Assembly: GCA_963786395.1 (NCBI GenBank)
Contig: CAWAZD010000009.1
Coordinates: 62,001 to 126,000 of the forward strand
DNA from: Fen-1301 sp963786395
GTDB lineage: Bacteria; Bacteroidota; Ignavibacteria; Ignavibacteriales; Ignavibacteriaceae
Length of the DNA: 64,000 nt
Direction: 5' to 3'
The notes below the pieces were generated by a model. That model saw only the letters and a list, made by a program, of their open reading frames with translations, did no database searches and was not told the DNA's origin. Every line of letters starts with the position of its first letter. Position 1 is the first letter of the stretch. Position numbers and translations under genes: made by a program. Positions 35,905-44,148 of the stretch are shown here, piece by piece.

Positions 35905-36107
35905 AAATCTGAATTATTTTATCTATTAAAGATAATAAGAATTCCGAAATATATTATCCCCCAATTCTGATTGGAACGAAGTGAAATGAAGAATCTCCCC
36001 CATTTTTTAATTTATAATTTTTAATTGCTCTTCCTTATTCCCGGCCTCAAATCATTTGCCACATGTCATCCTCCTCGTTTAATTTTTAACTGTTCTTCCT
36101 TATTTCC

Positions 36108-36326
36108 GGCCTCAAATCATTTGCGTTAAGAAAATTCAGCATATGCTAAGTATTGGTAATCTTATGGAGTAGATGAGGAAATGCTGTTTGAGCTCCGACT
36201 CCTAAGTCGGAGCGAGTTCATTTCCGCCAGTTGATTTTACTTATGGTCCAAGCGGAGTGCTGAATTTTTAGCAAATCATTTGCAGCCGATGTTCTTTTGC
36301 TCCTTTTCTTGCGCCAAGAAAAGGAG
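36108..36326. repeat. Full copy 2 of foldback element B
   Basis: Same order of parts as at 19689: CAAATCATTTGCG, AAAATTCAGCA, GGAAATG, central CTCCGACT-cct-AAGTCGGAG-type palindrome, CATTTCC, GCTGAATTTTTAGCAAAT, and the CTCCTTTTCTTG hairpin. A partial left end also occurs at about 36040-36060. The right end lies 55 bases after the archaemetzincin stop. No gene in 35905-36380. Confidence 0.8.
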
Positions 36327-36380
36327 ATTGAAGTATGCAATCATTTGTAGCCGATGTTCTTTCTTAAAAGAAAAGAACAG

Positions 36381-36911
36381 TTATTTCAATCCCACAACGT
36401 GACTTGCACATGCGCGGCAATAAAACTCTCCTTTAATATCTACTTCCTCTATCCCCTGCGATGAATGCATTACACAATCCCAGTCAACACAATGCAGCAA
36501 ACCGAAATTATGTCCCAGTTCATGAAGAACCTCCTTCATAGTCCTTACGAATAAAAGTTCATCATCTGAAATCCCGGAATAAAACTCTTCGTGCAGCCTG
36601 CAGACAGACACAATTGAATGCTTCCCGTTAAGCTGCGCTTCTCCAAAAACAAATGTAAGAACAGGAACATAAAGATCAGCATCGGTAATTACTAAAACCT
36701 TCCCCATTGCATTATTAGTTAGTGGTGCTACGTCTGCAATTATCTGTGAAGAAAAGTATTGCCCCCTTTCTTTAGATAAAGTTTTCTCTATATCATATTC
36801 AAGGTTCAGGACATTCCAGGGTGACCTGAACTTCCTGTTTAATTCACTTATTATTCTTCTAAGTAAAGAACTGTTCGAGAATTTAACAGGAACCAGGAAG
36901 ATGTCTGTCAT
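36381..36911 (-). CDS. Archaemetzincin-family zinc protease
   Basis: 176 residues. The zinc and structural signature HELGHNFGLLHCVDWDCVMH matches the archaemetzincin pattern (HExxHxxGx3Cx4CxM). A downstream FYCRAC gives the second Cys pair, together a likely structural zinc site. Length fits the family (about 180). No signal peptide, so it is cytoplasmic. The start overlaps the sigma-54 regulator stop as ATGA, showing tight coupling. Substrates of bacterial members are unknown; possible roles include turnover of the regulator or its redox target (inference). Confidence 0.92.
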   Translation of the reverse strand: MTDIFLVPVKFSNSSLLRRIISELNRKFRSPWNVLNLEYDIEKTLSKERGQYFSSQIIADVAPLTNNAMGKVLVITDADLYVPVLTFVFGEAQLNGKHSIVSVCRLHEEFYSGISDDELLFVRTMKEVLHELGHNFGLLHCVDWDCVMHSSQGIEEVDIKGEFYCRACASHVVGLK

Positions 36912-38266
36912 TTGTAAGGATTCCGTAATCCATACTTACTGATCTTGTTATATAATGTAACCCGGTCAATCTCAAGCTCCACGGCACTCTTGGAAATGTT
37001 CCAATTGTTCTCATTCAGTACCCGTGAAATATGTTTCTTCTCCATTGCCGACATGCTCTTGTCGCCGTCTCCGTTTGCTGATTGAGATGAAGAAACGTGA
37101 AATGGAAGATCATCAACCATTATCTTGTCTCCCTTACCAACAACTACAGCACGTTCAATTGCGTTCTCAAGCTCGCGGACATTCCCAGGCCAGTCATATT
37201 TACAGAGAAAGTCCAATGCCTCTTCAGAAATTCCCTTAATCTGCTTATTCATTGTAGTAGCAAATTTATTTAAGAAGTAGAATGCCAACACAGGAATATC
37301 TCCGGTCCTTTCTCTCATTGGCGGAATTATTATAGTAAATACATTCAACCGGTAATAAAGATCCTCTCTGAACTTACCCTGCTTTACAAGATCCTCTAGC
37401 GGTTCGTTCGTTGCTATGATTACACGGAAATCACTTCTTATTACCTCGTTGCCGCCTACACGTGAAAACTGCTTTGATTCAATTACTCTGAGCAGTTCTA
37501 CCTGCATCTTTTGAGAAATTGATCCTATCTCATCAAGAAATATTGTGCCTCCGTCCGCCATCTCAAATTTACCCTTGCGTCTGAACTGGGCTCCGGTAAA
37601 AGCACCCTTTTCATGTCCGAATAATTCGCTTTCCAGTATTGATTCTGCAAGTGCACCGCAGTTTACAGGAATTATCGGGAAGTATTTTCTCTTGCTGTTT
37701 ATATGTATCGCTTTCGCGACAAGTTCTTTTCCGGTTCCGCTCTCTCCTCTTAACATAACAGTTGTATCTGTTCCTGCAACTGTATTGATTAGTTCATATA
37801 TCTTTTTCATCTGAGGACTCTCGCCTATCAAATTGTCAGGCTTAATTATCTCCTCAAGGTTATCTTTGAGATGCTCATTTTCAACACGTAGAGATTTCTG
37901 TTCCAGTGCCTTCTTTACAAGATGTTCAAGTTCATCGGGGTCTACAGGTTTGGTAACATAATCGTATGCGCCATCCTTTAATGCTTTAATAGCTGAAGGG
38001 ACAGATGCAAAGGCAGTTATAAGTATTACAATTGTCTCCTTATCAATTTCCTTAATTTTAGTAAGCAGTTCCAATCCGCTCATGCCTGGCATCTTCATAT
38101 CCACCAACAGCAAATCGTATTTACCCTTATCAAATTTCCTTAATGCAATCTCAGCATCCTCGGCAGTGTCAACGTTATAACCTTCTTCCTCAAACCAGTG
38201 GAATAGAGATTCTCTAACAATTTTCTCATCGTCTACTACTAAAATTCTTTCTTTTTTATTGCTCAT
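36908..38266 (-). CDS. Sigma-54-dependent response regulator (NtrC family)
   Basis: 452 residues: receiver domain (1-120; phospho-Asp in LLLVDMKMPGMSG), AAA+ domain (about 145-375; Walker A GESGTGKELVAKA, sigma-54 contact loop GAFTGA, Walker B GGTIFLDEIG, R-finger region FREDLYYRLNVF), and a Fis-type helix-turn-helix at the end (VELEIDRVTLYNKISKYG). It overlaps the end of the sensor kinase by 11 bases. The intact GAFTGA shows it can activate sigma-54 RNA polymerase. A strong sigma-54 promoter lies upstream of the nearby redox operon, its likely target. Confidence 0.95.
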   Translation of the reverse strand: MSNKKERILVVDDEKIVRESLFHWFEEEGYNVDTAEDAEIALRKFDKGKYDLLLVDMKMPGMSGLELLTKIKEIDKETIVILITAFASVPSAIKALKDGAYDYVTKPVDPDELEHLVKKALEQKSLRVENEHLKDNLEEIIKPDNLIGESPQMKKIYELINTVAGTDTTVMLRGESGTGKELVAKAIHINSKRKYFPIIPVNCGALAESILESELFGHEKGAFTGAQFRRKGKFEMADGGTIFLDEIGSISQKMQVELLRVIESKQFSRVGGNEVIRSDFRVIIATNEPLEDLVKQGKFREDLYYRLNVFTIIIPPMRERTGDIPVLAFYFLNKFATTMNKQIKGISEEALDFLCKYDWPGNVRELENAIERAVVVGKGDKIMVDDLPFHVSSSQSANGDGDKSMSAMEKKHISRVLNENNWNISKSAVELEIDRVTLYNKISKYGLRNPYK

Positions 38267-39866
38267 TTCTCAACTCTTGTTTGTTTATCATTAATGGTAA
38301 TGTAATTTTGAAAATAGTGCCTTTTGTGGAAGTACTCTCAACTACGGTATTCCCGCCATGATTGCTTATAATTCCATAAACAACTGCGAGACCAAGTCCT
38401 GTCCCTTTCGATGCTTCTTTTGTTGAATAGAAAGGTTCAAATATATGCGGTAGATCCTTTCCGGAAATGCCTGTCCCCTCATCTTTAATCCTTATTATTG
38501 CGCTGCTCTCTTCTACGCCTACACTTACATTTATATCTCCACCCTGTGGCATAGCTTCAATTGCGTTAATAAGAAGAGACATAAGTGCCTGTTGTATCTT
38601 CTGCGGATTACATTTTATTTTGATCTCATAACCGGGATATGATTTATATAAATTTATTCTGTTAATCTGCAGGTGGTGTTGAATTAAGGTAACACTCTTG
38701 TCAACAATGGTTTGAATTGATTCCTCGGTCATTTCATCATCACCCCTGTGAGAAAACAAAAGCAGATCTTTTACGATCTTACCACAGCGGGCAGATTCAT
38801 CTGATATAAGGTCAAGATATGTAAGGATCTTTGTGTAGTCACCCTCATCGCTGTTGTTCCTTAACTTTTTGGCAATAAGCTTGCTGTACGTTAAAATTCC
38901 TTCAAGAGGGTTGTTAAGTTCGTGCGCTACCGTGGCTGACATCTTACCAAGTGAAGCGAGCTTTTCAATTTGAATTACCTGTCCATAAATATTCTTAAGC
39001 TCTTCAGACTTCTCTTTTACCTTTTGGTTTAAATTCTCAGACCAATCTTTAATTTCCTGATATGCAGTGTTTAGCTTTGTAGACATTTCGTTGAACCGGT
39101 CAGCTACTCTTCCGAACTCATCATTCGAATTTAATGATATCTTATAATTAAGATTTCCTTTCCCAAGTTCCTCAATTCCTTTATTCAGCTTACGGATCGG
39201 GCGGTTAACAAGTACAATAATAAAGATGCCACTGGCTCCGCAAATTACAAGAAGCAGAACCATAGAATTAAGTATTGCCCTGTTTTTATTATCGGCAATA
39301 ATATTATCAAGCTGTTCAAGAGATATCATCACATCAAGTACACCAAGCATTTCCGTTTTGGGAGAATGAGCATGGCATTCTGCGGAATAACAATCAACTT
39401 CATTTTGGATTGGATTTATCAGCCCCAGTATCCTTTTATTTGAGGGATCTCTAAAGGTCCTTATCTTTTGTGTATTAGTTAACGATTTTAATGAAATTGA
39501 ACTGTTGTGGCATCCAATGCAGGCTTCGGCTGTAACATTTACCCTTTTGTTTAACTCGGTACTATCAGTTGAGAATATTATGGTCCCTGTTTTATTGTAT
39601 ATCCTTATTCCCTTAACATCTCTTTCAGTCCCAATATTTTTGATAATCTCATAAACGTCTTCACTTCTGTTAAGCAGCATGGAATAACGTGTTGATTTTT
39701 TTATCAGATCACTGATATTATTAGCGGTCTGATATTTCATATTAGTGAGATAATCATCAAGATATTTGATGTTTAGATAAGTATATATTGCAAGTATACA
39801 AATTAGTACAATGGACAAAGTAATAATAAGCTTTACACTCAGCTTATTATAGATATTTATTTTCAT
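38256..39866 (-). CDS. Sensor histidine kinase with periplasmic c-type haem motifs
   Basis: 536 residues from ATG 39866, which has GAGGGG upstream; the ATG at 39893 has no such site. Order: membrane helix (about 10-30), periplasmic sensor (about 35-200), second helix, HAMP (NRPIRKLNKGIEELGKGNL), coiled coil, HisKA (SATVAHELNNPLEGI) and HATPase (LLINAIEAMPQGG; DEGTGIS; GTGLGLAVV). The sensor has two haem c attachment motifs, CIGCH and CYSAECH (CxxCH and Cx4CH). Such sensors in other bacteria are taken to detect redox state, NO or small ligands through haem. Partner of the sigma-54 regulator encoded next. Confidence 0.92.
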   Translation of the reverse strand: MKINIYNKLSVKLIITLSIVLICILAIYTYLNIKYLDDYLTNMKYQTANNISDLIKKSTRYSMLLNRSEDVYEIIKNIGTERDVKGIRIYNKTGTIIFSTDSTELNKRVNVTAEACIGCHNSSISLKSLTNTQKIRTFRDPSNKRILGLINPIQNEVDCYSAECHAHSPKTEMLGVLDVMISLEQLDNIIADNKNRAILNSMVLLLVICGASGIFIIVLVNRPIRKLNKGIEELGKGNLNYKISLNSNDEFGRVADRFNEMSTKLNTAYQEIKDWSENLNQKVKEKSEELKNIYGQVIQIEKLASLGKMSATVAHELNNPLEGILTYSKLIAKKLRNNSDEGDYTKILTYLDLISDESARCGKIVKDLLLFSHRGDDEMTEESIQTIVDKSVTLIQHHLQINRINLYKSYPGYEIKIKCNPQKIQQALMSLLINAIEAMPQGGDINVSVGVEESSAIIRIKDEGTGISGKDLPHIFEPFYSTKEASKGTGLGLAVVYGIISNHGGNTVVESTSTKGTIFKITLPLMINKQELRNEQ

Positions 39867-39976
39867 ATATAACCCCTCATCCCCACATGGCAAAATTAAA
39901 CAATAACCAGGTCATTTTCAACACAAAGAGTATAAAAATTCATCACCCCTTGTGGATTATATCTACACTTTGGGTT

Positions 39977-40008
39977 AACCTTCGAGGTTTTCATCAACCT
40001 CGAAGGTT
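39977..40008. repeat. Perfect palindromic repeat, family D (copy 1)
   Basis: AACCTTCGAGGTT, 6-base loop, AACCTCGAAGGTT. The arms are exact. The same unit occurs at 53140-53171 in reverse orientation. It sits between the redox operon terminator and the kinase gene. Confidence 0.85.
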
Positions 40009-40041
40009 TAGATTTCTGGTTAAGTGGAAGGTATTATAATC

Positions 40042-40070
40042 AAAAAAGGGGGTCTTCCGACCCCCTTTTG
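40042..40070 (-). terminator. Rho-independent terminator of the redox operon
   Basis: On the minus strand AAAAGGGGGTC, loop GGAA, GACCCCC run into TTTTTT, 34 bases after the stop of the last redox gene. It separates that operon from the sensor kinase. Confidence 0.93.
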
Positions 40071-40103
40071 GTTAATTCACAATCAATATTTACTTATTTG
40101 ACC

Positions 40104-40835
40104 CTATTCGTGAAATAGCTTACTCAACAGTTTCAAATATTCATTATTTCCAAGGTACCTGTTAAGATTGGTAACCGGTGAACCGCCATCCATCATAGTT
40201 GTCCCTATTTTAGGATTCTCAATTTTATAGTCATTCAGCATTTTCAGAGAACTAGCCTGTTTGGAGTGCCACTGTTCCCGGGTAATCCTTGCATCAACTA
40301 TCTCAGGTTGGTTAATACCAATTATTGCATACCATTGGGTAGTAAATATATCCTTAGGATTAAGATTAAGTTTATCAAGTAATATAAAATTCATAGGACT
40401 CGTAAATGTCATGTAGCCCCATTCACCTTCCACTCTGAACAATGCCTGGTTTACAAGTATGTATCCCTGGTGTCCCCCATCTTTAACCAAATTTATATTA
40501 TCAAAAAATGCCAATATGGAAGGATCTATTCCGAGATAATAAGTATTCGCGAATAGATGTTTTGCAATCATTTGATTCTTCAGATATATATATTTTGGTT
40601 CATAAACCTGAGATTTTACTTTCTGCATAACTGAATCAATTATTGAAGTACCGGGATCTCCGGAATAATTCTTCTGGCTTGTTTCAACTGATAGGTTTCT
40701 GATTACTTTGTCAAACTGACAGTTCTCGCAATCAAAATCTTTATCACACAGTTTATAATCTAAAACATTGGAAGCCATCCAGATGCACTGCAGTTCCTGG
40801 TAAGTCTTATTATTCTCGATTTTCTTATCAATCAT
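40104..40835 (-). CDS. Soluble GcvH-like protein with N-terminal cysteine motif; last gene of redox operon
   Basis: 243 residues, no signal or membrane helix. The N-terminus has a Cys cluster: LQCIWMASNVLDYKLCD, then FDCENCQFDKVI. The middle (about 95-180) fits a degenerate GcvH (lipoyl-carrier) fold: YYLGIDPSILAFFDNI, ALFRVEGEWGYMTFTSP, then NFILLDKLNLNPKDI and TTQWYAIIGI. The lipoyl Lys is not seen. The end carries TTMMDGGSPV, similar to the end of the membrane-bound GcvH-like protein of the same operon. It starts two bases after the HybB-like gene ends. Role unknown; possibly a sulfur- or metal-carrying partner of the complex. Confidence 0.65.
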   Translation of the reverse strand: MIDKKIENNKTYQELQCIWMASNVLDYKLCDKDFDCENCQFDKVIRNLSVETSQKNYSGDPGTSIIDSVMQKVKSQVYEPKYIYLKNQMIAKHLFANTYYLGIDPSILAFFDNINLVKDGGHQGYILVNQALFRVEGEWGYMTFTSPMNFILLDKLNLNPKDIFTTQWYAIIGINQPEIVDARITREQWHSKQASSLKMLNDYKIENPKIGTTMMDGGSPVTNLNRYLGNNEYLKLLSKLFHE

Positions 40836-40837
40836 TA

Positions 40838-42010
40838 TTATTCACTTATGGTTAATGGTTTTGTATGAGGCTCAATAACACTTTCAGTTTCTTCTTCATG
40901 CTCTTCTTCAAATACCGGGAAGTTAGCTGTTACTATTTTAAATGCCCACATACCGGCTGTGCAAAGCATTAGTGTTACACTTATTTCATAAACAGATGGG
41001 AAATATGATGCTGTAGACATTGCGGCTAATGAAGTTACACTAACGTTCATTCTGTTTAACAGGAAGCCGGCAATAACAAACAATGAAGAGAAATATAAAT
41101 ACTTCCGGTTTTCTCTGAACTTTTTAGAACTCAGGAAGAATGCCGGTACTATAGTGCCGAGCAATATTTCAAGATAAAACAAATATGTGGTTGACGATGG
41201 AACCATCAGGTATTGTAATTTCCCTGCTACTGTTAAATAAACAATCTTTAATGCAAAATTAACTAAAATAAACATTAAAGATATTAATCCGCAGGTTGAT
41301 AAAAGATTTAGTTTCAGCCCATGGTTAAATGCCCTTGCGCTCAGGTACGATTCAAATATTACCATCGCGAAACCAGCACTGATAGCACTCAAATAAAAGT
41401 AAACCGGGAGCAGAGGTGAGTACCATAGCGGATGCATTTTCTCCGGCATTATCAAATAGAGCGATCCAAGTGATGACTGGTGTAATGTTGAAAGCAATAT
41501 ACCTAGCATCATTATTGGAATGGCTACTCTCTTCATTATCTTCAACATCTTTGCGAATTTGAACCTTTCAAGTACAACCGGAAAGAATTCAAGAAATAGA
41601 ACTGTTGAATAAAGCATTACACACCAGGCAACTTCAAACATTACTGAATGTGGATTCCACATAATTATCGCATGCCATATTGCCCATGGTCTTCCCAGAT
41701 CAAACATTAAACCGCAAACTGCAAGTATGTAACCTAAAAATGCTGTAAGTATCGCGGAACGGGTGAGTGGCTTGAATTTTTCAATATTGAAAATATGTGT
41801 AACCGCGCAGAGTGTAAACCCGCCTGCAGCAAGTCCAACACCGCAAAGCATATCAAATCCAATCCATATTCCCCATGGGAATGCATCGCTTAAATTTGTG
41901 CTGGCACCAAGTCCTTTGGTAAAGCGGACATATGTAGAAACAAGTCCGGCTACAATTATAATAACACCAACTACTTTCCAAAATGTAAATTTCAGGAAAT
42001 TACTTTTCAT
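40838..42010 (-). CDS. HybB/NrfD-family membrane quinone-interacting subunit
   Basis: 390 residues, about ten membrane helices. The first third is very HybB-like: AFPWGIWIGFDMLCGVGLAA, then AGGFTLCAV, and FDLGRPWAIWHAIIMWNPHS. HybB/NrfD proteins carry electrons between an Fe-S partner and menaquinone; HybB in hydrogenase-2 may also move protons. No hydrogenase or molybdopterin gene is present nearby. Start overlaps the Fe-S subunit by 11 bases. Confidence 0.92.
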   Translation of the reverse strand: MKSNFLKFTFWKVVGVIIIVAGLVSTYVRFTKGLGASTNLSDAFPWGIWIGFDMLCGVGLAAGGFTLCAVTHIFNIEKFKPLTRSAILTAFLGYILAVCGLMFDLGRPWAIWHAIIMWNPHSVMFEVAWCVMLYSTVLFLEFFPVVLERFKFAKMLKIMKRVAIPIMMLGILLSTLHQSSLGSLYLIMPEKMHPLWYSPLLPVYFYLSAISAGFAMVIFESYLSARAFNHGLKLNLLSTCGLISLMFILVNFALKIVYLTVAGKLQYLMVPSSTTYLFYLEILLGTIVPAFFLSSKKFRENRKYLYFSSLFVIAGFLLNRMNVSVTSLAAMSTASYFPSVYEISVTLMLCTAGMWAFKIVTANFPVFEEEHEEETESVIEPHTKPLTISE

Positions 42011-42776
42011 TGTTAACGCTCCCTGGTTTATTATTTCTTTCTTCTTTGGCTACTTCATTTTTTCTTTTAGTTAACCAGTACATACCGGTTAGGAAAGCTG
42101 CTCCAACTCCAACCACACCCGGAATTTTTTCCATTACCTGTGCAGTTAATTTAGGCAGAGCCTGTTTCGGCAGATTGGAAACAAATCCAAGTTGTTCAAA
42201 TGGTACAGGAGAAATAACAAGCACATTACTGCCGCCTGCTTCCTCTAATCCGTATATTCTTTGATAATATGTTCCCGGATTCTCTTTGAGCCGTTTCTTT
42301 GCTTCTTCCCGAAGATCATCAAGATCGCCGAACATAGTCGCGCCTGTTGGGCAGGCTTCTGAACATGCAGTTGGTAAACCTTGTTTTAGCCTGTCATGGC
42401 AAAGGATACATTTGCGAACACGGGGATTAAGAGCACTCCATTCATAACGGGGAACTTTGTGAGGGCACGCCTGCATACAGTATCTGCAGCCGATACATTT
42501 ATCTGCATCGTATAAAACGGGACCAAGTTCGGTTTTGGTAAATGCTCCTACCGGACAAACTGATACGCATGCGGGTTCCTGGCAATGCATACAATTCTTA
42601 CGGGAGTAACGATCACCATACTGCTCAACCACTGTGTATGTTTTGTCAGAAAGATGGTCCTTAAGAAAATCTTTGTTTGTTTCCGGAAGCTTATTTTGTT
42701 CTTTGCAGGCATTGTAGCAGCTGCCGCATCCCACACAAAGAGTAATATCGTAAAGCATCCCTTTTTGCTTAATCAT
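42000..42776 (-). CDS. HybA-like four-cluster ferredoxin subunit
   Basis: 258 residues. Four Cys groups bind four [4Fe-4S] clusters: CVGCGSCYNAC, CMHCQEPACVSVCP, CIGCRYCMQACP, and CILCHDR with ACSEACP. A C-terminal membrane helix (about 215-235; GVVGVGAAFLTGMYWL) resembles HybA. Unlike HybA there is no Tat signal at the N-terminus (MIKQKGMLYD), so it either faces the cytoplasm or needs another protein to be exported. It lies between the GcvH-like membrane protein and the HybB-like subunit. Confidence 0.92.
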   Translation of the reverse strand: MIKQKGMLYDITLCVGCGSCYNACKEQNKLPETNKDFLKDHLSDKTYTVVEQYGDRYSRKNCMHCQEPACVSVCPVGAFTKTELGPVLYDADKCIGCRYCMQACPHKVPRYEWSALNPRVRKCILCHDRLKQGLPTACSEACPTGATMFGDLDDLREEAKKRLKENPGTYYQRIYGLEEAGGSNVLVISPVPFEQLGFVSNLPKQALPKLTAQVMEKIPGVVGVGAAFLTGMYWLTKRKNEVAKEERNNKPGSVNNEK

Positions 42777-42791
42777 TTTAATAGCTCCGGA

Positions 42792-43466
42792 TTAAAAGTT
42801 TAGAAAATCATTTTCAAATTCCTCAATTCCCTTTTCGGTTATTGAAGAAACAGCACCCTCAACAACATTACCACCATCCAGCATAGTTGCACCGGCTAAT
42901 TCAGGGCGTAATGTATGTGCATGAAGGAAATCTTTTAATCTTGAAAATTCATTGCTTAGAAAGGTTTTTAATTCGTTACCTGTAATTAGCGAATTCTTTT
43001 CTTCTGCAAAATTGTTTGCGGCTAAAAGAACACCCCAATCATCACCATAAGGATCAGTGATTTTTTTATTAAGTATATTCGGATTTATGAATTTAACTGT
43101 TCCCTCTACAGGAGAACGGAATTTAAGAACTTTATTATTTACAGAACCTTCAAATACGACATCACCTTTCTTTACCGACTGTCCTGCTTCTGCTGTTTTT
43201 GTTAAAGCTATTTTACCTAGTGCCTTTAATATGAATTCGTCAATTCCTACTTTAATTAAACCATATTCATTTTTCTGAGCCCATGTATGCCCCTTTGAAA
43301 GAAATAACTCGAGGGGAGCTTGAAAAATTTCTTTTGTAAATACAGCTATATCTGCGATTGGTGAACTGCCTTGAAAAGCAGGATGTTTTTTCTTCTGTGC
43401 TTTCAATACAACCATATCGATAGCGATAAATAATAAGAAGGTAAATAGAACAAATATTGCGACCAT
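42792..43466 (-). CDS. Membrane-anchored GcvH-like protein lacking the lipoyl lysine; first gene of redox operon
   Basis: 224 residues. Residues 3-21 are a membrane helix. Residues about 60-150 match glycine cleavage H protein: KGHTWAQKNEYGLIKVGI, DEFILKALGKI, GQSVKKGDVVFEG, FRSPVEGTVKFINPNIL, and DPYGDDWGVLLA. The motif that carries lipoate in GcvH (ESVK) reads GSVNN, so the Lys is Asn. The C-terminus has ATMLDGGNVV, shared with the operon's last gene. AAAGGG about eight bases upstream supports the ATG at 43466. It cannot be a functional GcvH of glycine cleavage; a structural or electron-transfer partner role is inferred. Confidence 0.8.
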   Translation of the reverse strand: MVAIFVLFTFLLFIAIDMVVLKAQKKKHPAFQGSSPIADIAVFTKEIFQAPLELFLSKGHTWAQKNEYGLIKVGIDEFILKALGKIALTKTAEAGQSVKKGDVVFEGSVNNKVLKFRSPVEGTVKFINPNILNKKITDPYGDDWGVLLAANNFAEEKNSLITGNELKTFLSNEFSRLKDFLHAHTLRPELAGATMLDGGNVVEGAVSSITEKGIEEFENDFLNF

Positions 43467-43536
43467 TTTGGCACCCTTTAGAAATTTATTATAACTTAAT
43501 TTTTCATGTTTATATTTTAAATAACTCTATATTCAA

Positions 43537-43553
43537 TGCAACAATCATGCCGC
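43537..43553 (-). promoter_or_regulatory. Sigma-54 (-24/-12) promoter of the redox operon
   Basis: On the minus strand GCGGCATGATTGTTGCA gives GG and GC separated by exactly 10 bases, plus TTGCA, in close agreement with TGGCACG-N4-TTGCA. Start near 43526, leader of about 60 bases to ATG 43466. It fits the neighbouring sigma-54 activator. Confidence 0.78.
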
Positions 43554-43570
43554 ATCGATAAAGGTCATTG

Positions 43571-43595
43571 TATGTATTCTATAACCCTATACATA
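43571..43595. promoter_or_regulatory. Possible activator-binding dyad
   Basis: TATGTAT and ATACATA, 7-base arms with an 11-base spacer, centred about 57 bases upstream of the predicted start site. Activator sites usually lie further upstream, so this is tentative. Confidence 0.25.
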
Positions 43596-43826
43596 ATAAA
43601 ATGTTACGGATTATTTAACTGAGATAGTTTGCGTTTATAAATAAATGAGTTTGTATATATATTCACCACATGTTTTCGGGGGCTAAATCAATTAAGTCGA
43701 AATTATAAGCCTAATGAAGATATAATCGCGTTGATTATTTATACACGTCTTTGATGAATGTATCAACACTTTATTAACCATTTATAACAATAATGCCTTC
43801 TGTCCTATTAGCGAAGTAACTTTGTG

Positions 43827-43853
43827 TGTCATTCCCGCGAAAGCGGGAATCCC
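43827..43853. repeat. Dispersed palindromic repeat, family A
   Basis: TGTCATTCCCGCG, AAA, GCGGGAATCCC: identical core to the copy at 17222. Confidence 0.8.
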
Positions 43854-43929
43854 CCGAAGCGTATGAAGATAAAACATTTCAGATTTACAAATCTCTTCTG
43901 GGTGAAGAATAACTACATTCCGTATTTCC

Positions 43930-44148
43930 GGCCTTAAATCATTTGCGTTAAGAAAATTCAGCATCGAATAAATAAAAGTAAAGCTTGTGAAGTAGATGAG
44001 GAAATTTGTTTGAGCTCCGACTACTAAGTCGGAGCGAGTTTATTTCCGCCAGATAAATTTACAGATTGTACAAACGGAGCGCTGAATTTTTAGCAAATGA
44101 TTTACAGCCGATGTTCTTTTGCTCCTTTTCTTGCGCCAAGAAAAGGAG
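43930..44148. repeat. Full copy 3 of foldback element B
   Basis: All parts as in copies 1 and 2, including CTCCGACT-act-AAGTCGGAG and GCTGAATTTTTAGCAAATG. The right end points at the 3' end of the EamA gene, 108 bases away, as in the other copies. Confidence 0.8.

Noticed and set aside
42792..43466. Functional glycine cleavage H protein
   Set aside because: It is membrane-anchored, lacks the lipoyl lysine, and no gcvT or gcvP is nearby.
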